Below are positions 15,343 to 23,306 of a DNA stretch of 27,361 nt, in pieces. The translations under genes and the position numbers were made by a program. The notes under the pieces are model-generated. The model worked only from the letters and a program-made list of their open reading frames with translations. It ran no database searches and was not told the DNA's origin. Source of the DNA: Streptococcus sp. (GTDB taxonomy: Bacteria > Bacillota > Bacilli > Lactobacillales > Aerococcaceae); contig JABZYY010000009.1 of NCBI GenBank assembly GCA_015264885.1, forward strand, positions 1-27,361. Reading direction: 5' to 3'. Position 1 is the first letter of the stretch. Each line of letters starts with the position of its first letter.

Positions 15343-15714
15343 AACAAAATCAATATTCAGTTGCATCGATAAGATACCTGCTTCACTCTTTAAGTAGAAG
15401 CCGTATTTATCCACGCTATAATCAATGACATTATGTTGATCAAACATCATCGCATAGTGACTAGCAAAAGCCATTTCCCCAATATTTGTCTCAAAAATTT
15501 GGTCATACTTTGGAGGCAGAATCTCTTTTTGCTCTTTCTTTAATACCACTAAATGATATTTATCGTACACTTGGCAATGGCATCCAACCATCCCTTCATA
15601 AAAAGGGCTATCGCCATCGACATAATCCATGACAAAGAACACATCTGTTAAGCCGCGCTCTTGTAGCATTGCATCTAACTTATTTTTTGCTGCTTCAGTA
15701 ACTGTAAATTCCAT
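15337..15714 (-). CDS. HesB/YneR-like small protein (putative iron-sulfur cluster-related)
   Basis: A 125-residue protein with the start MEFTVTEAAKNKLDAML. The pattern (N-terminal strand and helix, an acidic YVDGDSPFYEG segment, GCHCQVYDKYHLVVL, then a C-terminal YGFYLKSEAGILSMQLNIDFVG) resembles the HesB-like/YneR proteins of Lactobacillales, annotated as iron-sulfur cluster biosynthesis family. The canonical three-cysteine A-type scaffold motif is not evident; only the closely spaced Cys-His-Cys is seen, so cluster binding is uncertain. The ATG at 15714 is preferred to upstream ATGs at 15720 and 15735 because AAAGAGG lies 7 nt before it. It sits just after the terminator of the division cluster, with little room for its own promoter. 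Confidence 0.55.
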   Translation of the reverse strand: MEFTVTEAAKNKLDAMLQERGLTDVFFVMDYVDGDSPFYEGMVGCHCQVYDKYHLVVLKKEQKEILPPKYDQIFETNIGEMAFASHYAMMFDQHNVIDYSVDKYGFYLKSEAGILSMQLNIDFVG

Positions 15715-15733
15715 ACCCATTCCTCTTTCTATC

Positions 15734-15757
15734 AAAAAAGGAGACCAGTGTCCCCTT
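15734..15757 (-). terminator. Terminator at the end of the division cluster
   Basis: On the minus strand an 8-bp stem (15757-15750 with 15745-15738, one G-U pair), a 4-nt loop and T6 lie 7 nt after the divIVA stop. It is short enough that some readthrough into the HesB-like gene is plausible. Confidence 0.7.
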
Positions 15758-15763
15758 CAATGA

Positions 15764-16319
15764 TTATTGTTCTTTTGATTCTTCGTTTTCAGATTTTTTT
15801 ACACGATCTTTGATAATAGCATCAAGAGATGGTGGTGTCACTTCGATGTGAGTTGGCGTATTTAATACAATATCCCACTCTTCATTTTTAATCATTTCTA
15901 ATTGAGATTCCACCATAATTTGTAATCTTTGACGGAACATACGTGTTTCTTTCTTCAATTAAATCTGTTTCACGGTTAATATCTGTTGCTTTTTCAGCTG
16001 CTTCTCTCAACATTGCTTGTGCTGCTTTTTCAGCTTCAAACACGATGATTTCAGCGTCTTTACGTGCATTTTCTCGTAAACGATCTGCTGCTTCTTGTGC
16101 AACAAGGATTGATTTATTCAATGTTTCTTGAATTGAGTTAAAGTATTCTACTTTTTCTTCGTTGAATTTTACACGTTTTTCTAAATCTTTATTATCGCGA
16201 ATTAACGTTTCTAATTCTTTCTTTACTTCTTCCAAGAAGTCGTTTACTTCTTCTGGGTCGAAGCCTTTGAATTTTGTTGAAAAATCTTTGTTATGAATAT
16301 CGTTTGGTGTAATTGCCAT
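15764..16319 (-). pseudogene. divIVA: divIVA, interrupted by a single-base frameshift
   Basis: DivIVA is a coiled-coil protein that binds curved membrane at septum and poles. The N-terminus is canonical: MAITPNDIHNKDFSTKFKGF, then DPEEVNDFLEEV and a long coiled coil, intact to about residue 120 (ATDINRETDL). The conserved continuation LKKETRMFRQRLQIMVESQL...EEWDIVLNT is present but in another frame, starting at 15958. One extra base around 15957-15962 (AATTAA on the plus strand) breaks the frame. Read as sequenced, the protein ends at 15888 after 143 residues with an unrelated tail of about 23 residues. Repaired, it would be about 184 residues, a normal length. AAGGGG precedes the ATG. It is the last gene of the cluster. 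A sequencing error, a real mutation or a frameshift during translation could each explain it. Confidence 0.88.
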
Positions 16320-16333
16320 TGAAAAAATCCCCT

Positions 16334-17125
16334 TTATTTTTTATTCTTTTCTAATAATCCTAGTTCTACTTTAATCTTATCTTTCTTCGTACGCCCTTCA
16401 ATCTTTTGAATTTGAAGGCGACCGTATCCACGAATGGATACAATATCTAAAATTTCCAGCATAAAGTCAGGTCTATTTTCTTCAGTCCAATTGACCTTTA
16501 CTTTACCACTTTCAATCATTTCTTTTGAGCGCTGTCTTGATACATTAAATACGGAAGCAATGACCGTATCGAGTCGAAGCGAACTAACGACTGTTTGCAC
16601 CGCGGTCCAATGATCCACCGGTACAATTAATTTCGTATAGTCGACTTCCTCAAGTCTTACAGCAACTTTTCCAATTTTTTCTAGCTGTTGTCTGATATAC
16701 TCTTTCATATTTTGAGCACAGAATAATTGCCAGTCTTCTCCGTTTGAAATAATATCGCCAATCAGGCTACGGTCAAAACCAAGACTCATGAGTGACCCTA
16801 GAATTTTGCCATGCCCAAGTGTCGCAAATTTCTTCGGATATTGAATATGAAATAGAGCATTTTCAAAATCCTCTGAAGTTGGCTCATAATATTCCGGACA
16901 AATCATACAACGTTTCCGTTCAGCATCAATATACCCGCCATCAAAATAATAACGAACATCGTCATATTGACCTACAATCGCCTCCACAATAAACTGTTGG
17001 CGCGGATCAAGATAATTCGTCAATACCGGCGCGTATTGCAGACGGACTTCTTCTACCCATTCTTCCACTTGTTTAAGAAAAGACAATTCCTCTTTTCTAA
17101 AGTGTTGTTCTACACCATTTCCCAT
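16334..17125 (-). CDS. ylmH: YlmH, S4-domain RNA-binding protein
   Basis: A 263-residue protein with the YlmH layout. The N-terminal domain has FLDP/NYLDPRQQFIVEAIV- and GGYIDAERKRCMICPEYY-type motifs. A middle region (HGKILGSLMSLGFDRSLIGDI) is followed by a C-terminal S4 domain at about 182-241 (RLDTVIASVFNVSRQRSKEMIESGKVKVNW). S4 domains bind structured RNA, and YlmH is associated with ribosomes. The exact role here is inferred from family. It lies between ylmG and divIVA, as is usual in Firmicutes. The only Shine-Dalgarno is a weak GGGG 8 nt before the ATG, so translation may be coupled to ylmG, whose stop is 3 bp upstream. Confidence 0.92.
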   Translation of the reverse strand: MGNGVEQHFRKEELSFLKQVEEWVEEVRLQYAPVLTNYLDPRQQFIVEAIVGQYDDVRYYFDGGYIDAERKRCMICPEYYEPTSEDFENALFHIQYPKKFATLGHGKILGSLMSLGFDRSLIGDIISNGEDWQLFCAQNMKEYIRQQLEKIGKVAVRLEEVDYTKLIVPVDHWTAVQTVVSSLRLDTVIASVFNVSRQRSKEMIESGKVKVNWTEENRPDFMLEILDIVSIRGYGRLQIQKIEGRTKKDKIKVELGLLEKNKK

Positions 17126-17128
17126 TTT

Positions 17129-17395
17129 TTATACCCCAAAAATTTTTGCGACAATAAATAATAGTACTCCTACAGCAACATAAATCACTAAAATAGAAGT
17201 TACTAATGCTAAACTATATCTTCCAAATCGTACATTTTTGAATAATGATACATACGGACGGCAACAAGCATCTAATAAGTCCGCCAAGAACATTGGAAGA
17301 TATAGGTTCCAATAAATATTTAATCCATAAAGGATTAGCATAAATTGATAAACCCCTGCTACTGTTGTTATCACTCTAATAATTTCTAAACCCAC
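17129..17395 (-). CDS. ylmG: YggT-family membrane protein (YlmG), GTG start
   Basis: An 88-residue protein with two membrane segments (about 8-40 and 60-87) and the YggT-like PYVSLFKNVRFG turn between them. The usual proline-rich segment before the second helix is poorly conserved, so the call leans on position between sepF and ylmH. The start is GTG at 17395 with GAGGAG 10 nt upstream. YggT proteins are linked to osmotic tolerance and envelope or division functions in other organisms; the role here is not shown by sequence. Confidence 0.8.
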   Translation of the reverse strand: MGLEIIRVITTVAGVYQFMLILYGLNIYWNLYLPMFLADLLDACCRPYVSLFKNVRFGRYSLALVTSILVIYVAVGVLLFIVAKIFGV

Positions 17396-17409
17396 TAAGT
17401 TACACTCCT

Positions 17410-17856
17410 CTAAAATTCAGTGTGACGAAATGTTTCAACCATCTCGTCATCAAAATTTCCTTGTACTTGGAAATTCGCCGGAGAACAGATAAAGATTTCA
17501 TCTCTCACCTTTTGTACGTCCCCGTTAATAGCATACGCCACACCGACCACAAAATCAATGACACGTTTTGCATCTTTTGGTTCCATACGTTTAAAGTTAA
17601 TCAGCACTGCTTCTCCTTTTAAGAGCGCATCTGCAATGCGTTCCGCTTCAGAATACACGCTTGGTTCCATCACATAAATCTTAGATGTTTTCTTTACTCC
17701 AGGGCTTTGGAACGGAACTACATTTGAAGTATTTCTTGAACGTGTTTCTGGAGCTGACTGTGCTACAGGCTCTTCATAGTAATCCATTTGATCATCTTCT
17801 TCGTAATAGTCCCCTTCTGGACTTAAGAAGTTTTTTAAACTATTCATGAATCCCAT
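17410..17856 (-). CDS. sepF: Cell division protein SepF
   Basis: SepF bundles and tethers FtsZ to the membrane. The 148-residue protein has the expected N-terminal amphipathic helix (MGFMNSLKNFL), then an acidic, tyrosine-rich linker (17-30) and a SepF core at about 58-138. The core includes SKIYVMEPSVYSEAERIADALLKGEAVLINFKRM and DFVVGVAYAINGDVQKV. GGGAGG lies upstream, and the start overlaps the ylmE stop by 1 bp (TAATG). It forms part of the ftsZ-ylmE-sepF-ylmG-ylmH string. Confidence 0.95.
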   Translation of the reverse strand: MGFMNSLKNFLSPEGDYYEEDDQMDYYEEPVAQSAPETRSRNTSNVVPFQSPGVKKTSKIYVMEPSVYSEAERIADALLKGEAVLINFKRMEPKDAKRVIDFVVGVAYAINGDVQKVRDEIFICSPANFQVQGNFDDEMVETFRHTEF

Positions 17857-18539
17857 TAGTCTTCCTCCCTTTCAAACCAGCTTGTACCAATTCGAATATG
17901 CGTCGCACCACATTCAATCGCCGCTTCAAAGTCTCCACTCATCCCCATACTGAGATATAACGGAGCCTCTAACCCTTCTTCCTTCTCAATTGTTTTAGCA
18001 ATTTGTGCTAAACGCGAAAAAAAGAAGCGAATTTCTTCATCGCTTGCGTCAAATGGTGCCATCGTCATCAAACCGACAATACGAATCTTTTCATATTGTT
18101 TGCTTGCACGGTAAGCATCAAGTGCCTCTTCAGGTGCGAATCCGTGTTTAGACTCTTCCCCAGAGACATTAATTTCTAGCATACAATCTAATGGGTGTTC
18201 GAGACGTTTTTCAATCTCGTCCATAATCGAAAGACGGTCAATCGCATGAAATAAATCGATACGATTTATGACTTGCTTCACTTTTCGTTTTTGGAGTGGC
18301 CCGATTAAATGCCAGATGATGTCCTCTTGCGGAAATTGTTCTTGTCGTTCTAATAGTTTTTCGACACGATTCTCCGCAAAATGTCGAAATCCTAAATCGT
18401 ACATTTCCTGAACTTCGCGAGCCGTACGATTTTTCGTTACAACAATCGGACAAACTTCCGTAGATAGTCTATGAACTTGGTTACAAGAAGATGCAACCAA
18501 GTTCATAATACGACTTACATTTTGTTTAATGATACTCAT
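17856..18539 (-). CDS. ylmE: YggS/YlmE-family pyridoxal phosphate-binding protein
   Basis: A 227-residue member of the PLP homeostasis family (fold type III alanine-racemase-like barrel, no known catalysis). The PLP lysine is expected at Lys36 (PIVVTKNRT). Other family motifs are FAENRVEKLLERQ, WHLIGPLQKRKVKQV, LEINVSGEESKHGF, GLMTMAPFDA, SMGMSGDFEAAIECGATHIRIGTSWF. The ATG overlaps the ftsZ stop by 1 bp, and there is no clear ribosome binding site, so translation probably depends on coupling to ftsZ. Confidence 0.94.
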   Translation of the reverse strand: MSIIKQNVSRIMNLVASSCNQVHRLSTEVCPIVVTKNRTAREVQEMYDLGFRHFAENRVEKLLERQEQFPQEDIIWHLIGPLQKRKVKQVINRIDLFHAIDRLSIMDEIEKRLEHPLDCMLEINVSGEESKHGFAPEEALDAYRASKQYEKIRIVGLMTMAPFDASDEEIRFFFSRLAQIAKTIEKEEGLEAPLYLSMGMSGDFEAAIECGATHIRIGTSWFEREED

Positions 18540-19828
18540 TAATTTCTGTTTCTTTTTCTGAAGAATGGCGGAGTATCTAATCCATCATTTTCAGTTTGTT
18601 TTGGCTCAACTGGAGCTTCTACAAAGTTACTTTGTGCGAATGGCGAATCTGCTTCTGTTGAGGAAGTAGTTTCACGTACAGTTGTTTCGCGACGGATATC
18701 CCAGTCTCCAAATAAATCTTTCTCAGGTTTCTTTTCTTCCACTGGTTGTGGTTTTGAAGGAACTTGTTTTTCTTGGAAAGTTTGAGGGTTATTTCCTAAA
18801 TCTTTGCGAGTTGCTGTGCTATTCGCGAATGGTGAACGACTAGCGCGTGCTGCTGACTTTTTTTCGTGCTTACGCTCCTCGTCGATACCTGTTGCGATAA
18901 CAGTAACGATTACTTCATCACCTAAGTTTTCGTTGATTGAAGTACCGAAGATAATGTTTACTTCACTTGTTGAAGCTGCTGCAACAATATCAGAAGCATC
19001 TTGTGCTTCGAATAATGTTAAGTCAGAGCCACCAGTGATGTTTAATAGGATTTGTTCTGCGCCATCGATAGATACTTCTAATAATGGTGAAGAAATAGCT
19101 TTCTTAGTAGCTTCTGCAGTACGGTTTTCACCACTTGCAACACCAATACCCATTAATGCTGAACCTTGATCTTTCATCACTGTCTTCACGTCAGCGAAGT
19201 CCAAGTTTACGTAACCTGGTGCAGTGATTAAGTCAGAGATACCTTGAACCCCTTGACGTAATACGTTATCTGCTTCACGGAAAGCTTCTAACATAGGAGT
19301 CTTTTTATCAACGATTTCTAATAAACGGTTATTTGAAATTGTTACTAATGTATCTACGTTTGCTTTTAATTGTGCAACACCTTCTGCAGCGTAGCGACCA
19401 CGTTTTGGTCCTTCGAAGCTAAATGGACGTGTAACAACACCCACTGTTAATGCGCCTAATTCTTTCGCAATACGAGCAACAACTGGTGCAGCACCTGTAC
19501 CAGTACCGCCACCCATACCAGCAGTAACGAAGATTAAGTCTGCTCCAACTAAAGCTTCGCGAATTTGTTCTTCACTTTCTTCAGCTGCTTTAAGACCGAT
19601 TTCAGGTAATGAACCTGCACCTAAACCTTTAGTAAGTTTTGGTCCTAATTGAATTTTAGTTTCTGCTTCTGAGTTTCTTAATGCTTGAGTATCTGTGTTG
19701 GCTACGATGAACTCTACACCTTGTACTCCTTCTGAAATCATACGGTTAACAGCGTTGTTACCAGCACCACCAACACCAATGACTTTAATGACTGCGCCAT
19801 CTAAATTTGTATCGAATTCGAAATCCAT
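18539..19828 (-). CDS. ftsZ: Cell division GTPase FtsZ
   Basis: FtsZ is the tubulin-like GTPase that forms the division ring. The protein has 429 residues. GTP-binding motifs are clear: [13 protein letters not shown] (18-30) and the tubulin signature GGGTGTG (106-112); the synergy loop contains [12 protein letters not shown] disordered linker of about 100 residues ends in a C-terminal peptide, [13 protein letters not shown]. This is the expected docking site for FtsA and SepF, with a basic tail. AAGGAGG lies 7 nt before the ATG. It follows ftsA by 24 bp. Confidence 0.98.
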   Translation of the reverse strand: MDFEFDTNLDGAVIKVIGVGGAGNNAVNRMISEGVQGVEFIVANTDTQALRNSEAETKIQLGPKLTKGLGAGSLPEIGLKAAEESEEQIREALVGADLIFVTAGMGGGTGTGAAPVVARIAKELGALTVGVVTRPFSFEGPKRGRYAAEGVAQLKANVDTLVTISNNRLLEIVDKKTPMLEAFREADNVLRQGVQGISDLITAPGYVNLDFADVKTVMKDQGSALMGIGVASGENRTAEATKKAISSPLLEVSIDGAEQILLNITGGSDLTLFEAQDASDIVAAASTSEVNIIFGTSINENLGDEVIVTVIATGIDEERKHEKKSAARASRSPFANSTATRKDLGNNPQTFQEKQVPSKPQPVEEKKPEKDLFGDWDIRRETTVRETTSSTEADSPFAQSNFVEAPVEPKQTENDGLDTPPFFRKRNRN

Positions 19829-19852
19829 TATATTTCCTCCTTGGTTCTCATC

Positions 19853-21181
19853 TTAATTTTCGTCAATAAACATTTTGAAGAAGTTCTTCACTTTCGCTCC
19901 AAACCCTTGTTCTTCACCAGTTGGTTCTTGTTCATACTCTTGTGGTTGTTGAACAGGAGCCGTTGGTTGCACTTGTACAGGAGCACTTTGTGGAGTGCTT
20001 TGTACTGGGCGAGGTTCTGTTACCGGTTTACCCTTTTGAGCAATACGGTGAACATCATCTAAGCTTGCAGCGTATTTGATTAACCCCATACTTGTTGCGT
20101 AAATAGGATTTCTCATTCCCATTTGCTCTGGAATATAAGTTTTCACTTGTACTCCGAAAATTTCTTGTGCTAACTCTTGAACTCCTGCAAGTGAAGAAGC
20201 TCCACCTGTTAACACAATTCCTCCTGGAAGTTTTAATGCATCCACTTGGTCTAATGCACGTTTTACAGTTTCAAAGGTTTGAACCACACGTGCTTCGATG
20301 ATTTCTGATAAGTAATGTTCATCTACTTTGACTGGATCCTTCTTACCAATTGTTTCTACTGGGAAGAATTCATCCGCACTCGTTTCTGATGAAATTGCAT
20401 ATCCGTATTCACGTTTAATACGTTCTGCATTTTCAAAGCTTGCATTCAAAATGATTGAGATATCTTTGGATACGAAATCTCCACCTTCTTGGTCCACGAA
20501 TGAGAATTTTAATTGGTTATCGTGCATTACTGAAGCACTTGTTTGTCCACCACCCATATCGATAAGGACAGTACCAAATTCTCTTTCACCTGGTGTTAAT
20601 GCGACTTGGCTAATCGCTAATGGTTGGATAACCATTTCTTCGATATTTAAGCCAGCTTTGTCAATACAACGTTTAATGTTATGTACGATCGTCTTAGGAC
20701 CGGTAATCATGCTCGCAAACAACTCAAGACGAACACCAATCATTCCGCGTGGATCTTTAATGCCATCAAATCCATCCACGATGAATTCTTCTGGAATCAC
20801 AGAAATGATTTCACGCTCAGGTGCTACTGAACGAACTTTTGCTGCGGAAATAACGTTGTACACATCCACATCTGTAATTTCTCTATTTTCACTTGATACG
20901 GCAATCATACCGTGACAAGGTTCAATTGAGATTTGATTACTTGGAATCCCAACGATAACATCCTTGATTTGGATATTTGATTTTTGTTCTGCTTGTCGAA
21001 CTGCTTTACGAATAGATTCAACTGTTTCGTCAATATCTACAATGACTCCACGGCTTAATCCTTCTGATTTTTCATTGCCGACTCCAATAATATTTAATTG
21101 CCCTCTGACATACTCAGCTACTACAACCTTTATTGAAGTGGTTCCAATATCTAAACTCACATAAATTCCCTGATTTTTCAC
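19853..21181 (-). CDS. ftsA: Cell division protein FtsA, GTG start
   Basis: FtsA is an actin-like ATPase that anchors FtsZ to the membrane. The 442-residue protein starts with YVSLDIGTTSIKVVVAE (phosphate-1 loop), has a SHS2/1C-like insert, VLIDMGGGQTSASV (phosphate-2) and GIVLTGGASSLAGV (adenosine motif). It ends in a Pro/Gln-rich linker at about 380-415 and an amphipathic helix (GFGAKVKNFFKMFIDEN) for membrane binding. The initiation codon is GTG at 21181, with AGGAGG 11 nt upstream, a slightly long spacing. The 129-bp gap before it is the largest inside the cluster. Confidence 0.97.
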   Translation of the reverse strand: MKNQGIYVSLDIGTTSIKVVVAEYVRGQLNIIGVGNEKSEGLSRGVIVDIDETVESIRKAVRQAEQKSNIQIKDVIVGIPSNQISIEPCHGMIAVSSENREITDVDVYNVISAAKVRSVAPEREIISVIPEEFIVDGFDGIKDPRGMIGVRLELFASMITGPKTIVHNIKRCIDKAGLNIEEMVIQPLAISQVALTPGEREFGTVLIDMGGGQTSASVMHDNQLKFSFVDQEGGDFVSKDISIILNASFENAERIKREYGYAISSETSADEFFPVETIGKKDPVKVDEHYLSEIIEARVVQTFETVKRALDQVDALKLPGGIVLTGGASSLAGVQELAQEIFGVQVKTYIPEQMGMRNPIYATSMGLIKYAASLDDVHRIAQKGKPVTEPRPVQSTPQSAPVQVQPTAPVQQPQEYEQEPTGEEQGFGAKVKNFFKMFIDEN

Positions 21182-21254
21182 GTTTATTGAAACCTCCTAT
21201 ACGATTCATTTCTATTTCATTTTTTAAAGTTTATTGATAAGTGATACTCCTTAT

Positions 21255-21263
21255 ATTTTAACA
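21255..21263 (-). promoter_or_regulatory. Possible extended -10 promoter before ftsA
   Basis: TGTTAAAAT on the minus strand (21263-21255) resembles an extended -10 in the AT-rich gap between divIB and ftsA. No good -35 is present. It could give ftsA and ftsZ an extra promoter inside the cluster. Confidence 0.3.
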
Positions 21264-21310
21264 TAATTTTGTCCACTTAAAAAAACATATGAGCGAGTTT
21301 TAAGACTTTT

Positions 21311-22168
21311 TTATTGAACTGTCGTATCTGGTGTAAAATAGATTCCCACTTCCATATCTACAGTTCCTTTTTTTCCATTCAATTGTTTCGTAATTGATGG
21401 ATAATACCCTAATTTATCTCCAATATCTTTCAGATTTCCGATAACTCGATTGCCATCTTTCATCTTCAGATAAATCTTTTGGTGATTTTTTGTGTCGTTT
21501 GGATACTGGATCTCTACGATTTCACGAATTACACTTGCTGGAACTTTCTCCAGTTGTTTTGCAAGTGCTTTATATTGTGTGTCATCTGTAAACATATACA
21601 ATAATGGGTAATCTTTTGGCGTTGCATCGGCCTCTACTTCAATGATTTGACCGTCTGCTAAAAGCTCATAGTGTTTATCATCACTTTGGTAATAACCCAC
21701 CGCTGGATTTTCTTCAATATTCAAACGCATTTTATTCCATGCCACTAATTGTACGGAAGCATCTTTAATCTTTGGACTAGCATTTTTCAACAAGTTAGCG
21801 GTACGATAACGATTCGCTAAAACGGTCCAAATACTTTGCCCTTTGTTGATTCCGTCATTTTCTTGAACCAACTCCACTGGAACTTGATTCAATCCAACGA
21901 CTTCAATATCCGACACTTTCGAAAGTGGTGAAATAAAATAAATACTCCATCCCGCACAAACAATAAAAATCCCTTTTAAGAGTGTTGCGTTCGTAATCCC
22001 TTGTGACTTTGGTTTCGTCTTTTTAGGACGTGGTTCCTTCTTCTTTTTCACCTTTTGTACAGGCTCTTCAGGAACAGGTTGCTCTACTCTTGGAGAATTT
22101 TGTTGCGCTAACTCCCAAGGTGTTAGTTCACGTGGAGGAGTTTGTTGTGGTTTCTTTCGATTAAACAT
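21311..22168 (-). CDS. divIB: Cell division protein DivIB (FtsQ)
   Basis: A 285-residue bitopic division protein. The N-terminal cytoplasmic region is long and charged (Lys/Pro-rich near 39-55). A single membrane helix at about 62-81 is followed by the POTRA/FtsQ domain starting SKVSDIEVVGLNQVPVELV (about 83-155) and a beta domain. DivIB works with FtsL and DivIC in activating septal peptidoglycan synthesis. AAGGAGG precedes the ATG. It sits between murG and ftsA, the standard Firmicutes position. Confidence 0.93.
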   Translation of the reverse strand: MFNRKKPQQTPPRELTPWELAQQNSPRVEQPVPEEPVQKVKKKKEPRPKKTKPKSQGITNATLLKGIFIVCAGWSIYFISPLSKVSDIEVVGLNQVPVELVQENDGINKGQSIWTVLANRYRTANLLKNASPKIKDASVQLVAWNKMRLNIEENPAVGYYQSDDKHYELLADGQIIEVEADATPKDYPLLYMFTDDTQYKALAKQLEKVPASVIREIVEIQYPNDTKNHQKIYLKMKDGNRVIGNLKDIGDKLGYYPSITKQLNGKKGTVDMEVGIYFTPDTTVQ

Positions 22169-22185
22169 ATTCTCCTCCTTAATCC

Positions 22186-23289
22186 TTATTTCACTAGAGA
22201 ATGAATAATTGTTTCAAGTCGACTTGACGCATCTGTAATTCCCAAGGCTTTTGAATTTTCAGCCATTTCTTTGCGTTTAGCTTCATCATTCATAATACAA
22301 TCAATTTCCTTGACTAAACTTTTACCGTTTAAGTCTTTTTCTAAAATCATCGTTGCGGCGTCTTTTTCTACTAATGACATCGCATTTGCTTCTTGGTGAT
22401 TTTCAGTTACGTATGGACTTGGAATTAAAATACTTGGCAAGCCAAGTGCTGTTAATTCAATCAATGTAGTTGCTCCACTTCTGCAGACAACAAGGTCTGT
22501 GTTTTGGAACATTTGCACCATATTATTAATATATGGTAAAACTGTGATATTTTGCAATGGTTTTTTCAAACTTGTAATGAGATTGTTGATTTTGTCATAA
22601 TGCACTTGTCCAGTGACCATGACTACTTGATAATCTTTTTTCTCGAATTCTTCAAGTGCTTCGATAAATGATTCGTTCATACGAAGCGATCCACGGCTTC
22701 CACCGAAAATCAATACGATTGGTTTTTCTTTTTGAATACCAATAGACGCTAAGTAAGAATCATCTTTTTGCGCATTGGCTAACTCTTGACCACGAGGATT
22801 TCCTGTCATGACCACTTTATCTTCGTACTTTGCAAAGTCTTTACGAACAGCATCGAAGCAAATCGCAATCTTAGAAACTTTACGGGCTAGGAATTTATTC
22901 GTAATACCTGCTAAACTATTTTGCTCATGAATAATCGTTGGAATTCCCATGTTTGCTGCAGCATATAATACTGGCGCACATACATATCCTCCAGTACCGA
23001 TCACGATATCCGGTTTGAACTCTTTTACGATTTTTTTTGCTTTAAAATAGCTTGTACAGAAATACCATAATGTCTTGAAGTTTTCTAGTGACAATGAACG
23101 AACGATTCCTTGAATCTTAATCGTTTTAAAATCATATCCCGCTTTTGGAACGATGGTACTTTCTAATCCACGTTCAGTCCCCACATAAAGAAACTCTGTT
23201 GAAGGGTCTTGTTCTTTCAAATAATTCATTAAGGAAAGAGCTGGATAAATATGACCACCCGTTCCTCCTCCTGAAACTAATACTCTCAT
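22186..23289 (-). CDS. murG: MurG, UDP-GlcNAc:lipid I N-acetylglucosaminyltransferase
   Basis: MurG converts lipid I to lipid II at the inner face of the membrane. The 367-residue GT-B glycosyltransferase has the N-terminal GGGTGGHIYPAL motif (7-18) and IIHEQNSLAGITN. It also has FGGSRGSLRMNESF and the UDP-GlcNAc site VCRSGATTLIELTALGLPSILIPSPYVTENHQEANAM. AGGAG precedes the ATG. No FtsW or MurB gene is interposed here, unlike in Bacillus. Confidence 0.97.
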   Translation of the reverse strand: MRVLVSGGGTGGHIYPALSLMNYLKEQDPSTEFLYVGTERGLESTIVPKAGYDFKTIKIQGIVRSLSLENFKTLWYFCTSYFKAKKIVKEFKPDIVIGTGGYVCAPVLYAAANMGIPTIIHEQNSLAGITNKFLARKVSKIAICFDAVRKDFAKYEDKVVMTGNPRGQELANAQKDDSYLASIGIQKEKPIVLIFGGSRGSLRMNESFIEALEEFEKKDYQVVMVTGQVHYDKINNLITSLKKPLQNITVLPYINNMVQMFQNTDLVVCRSGATTLIELTALGLPSILIPSPYVTENHQEANAMSLVEKDAATMILEKDLNGKSLVKEIDCIMNDEAKRKEMAENSKALGITDASSRLETIIHSLVK

Positions 23290-23306
23290 CTTTTTTCTCC
23301 TATATA

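Noticed and set aside
15764..15958. Separate 64-codon gene starting MKKETRMFRQRL
   Set aside because: This is the conserved C-terminal half of DivIVA in a shifted frame, not an independent gene; its first codon is a TTG read as leucine in DivIVA.
20328..20915. 195-codon plus-strand open frame opposite ftsA
   Set aside because: It is a shadow of the ftsA codons; no recognisable motif, and ftsA is clearly the real gene.
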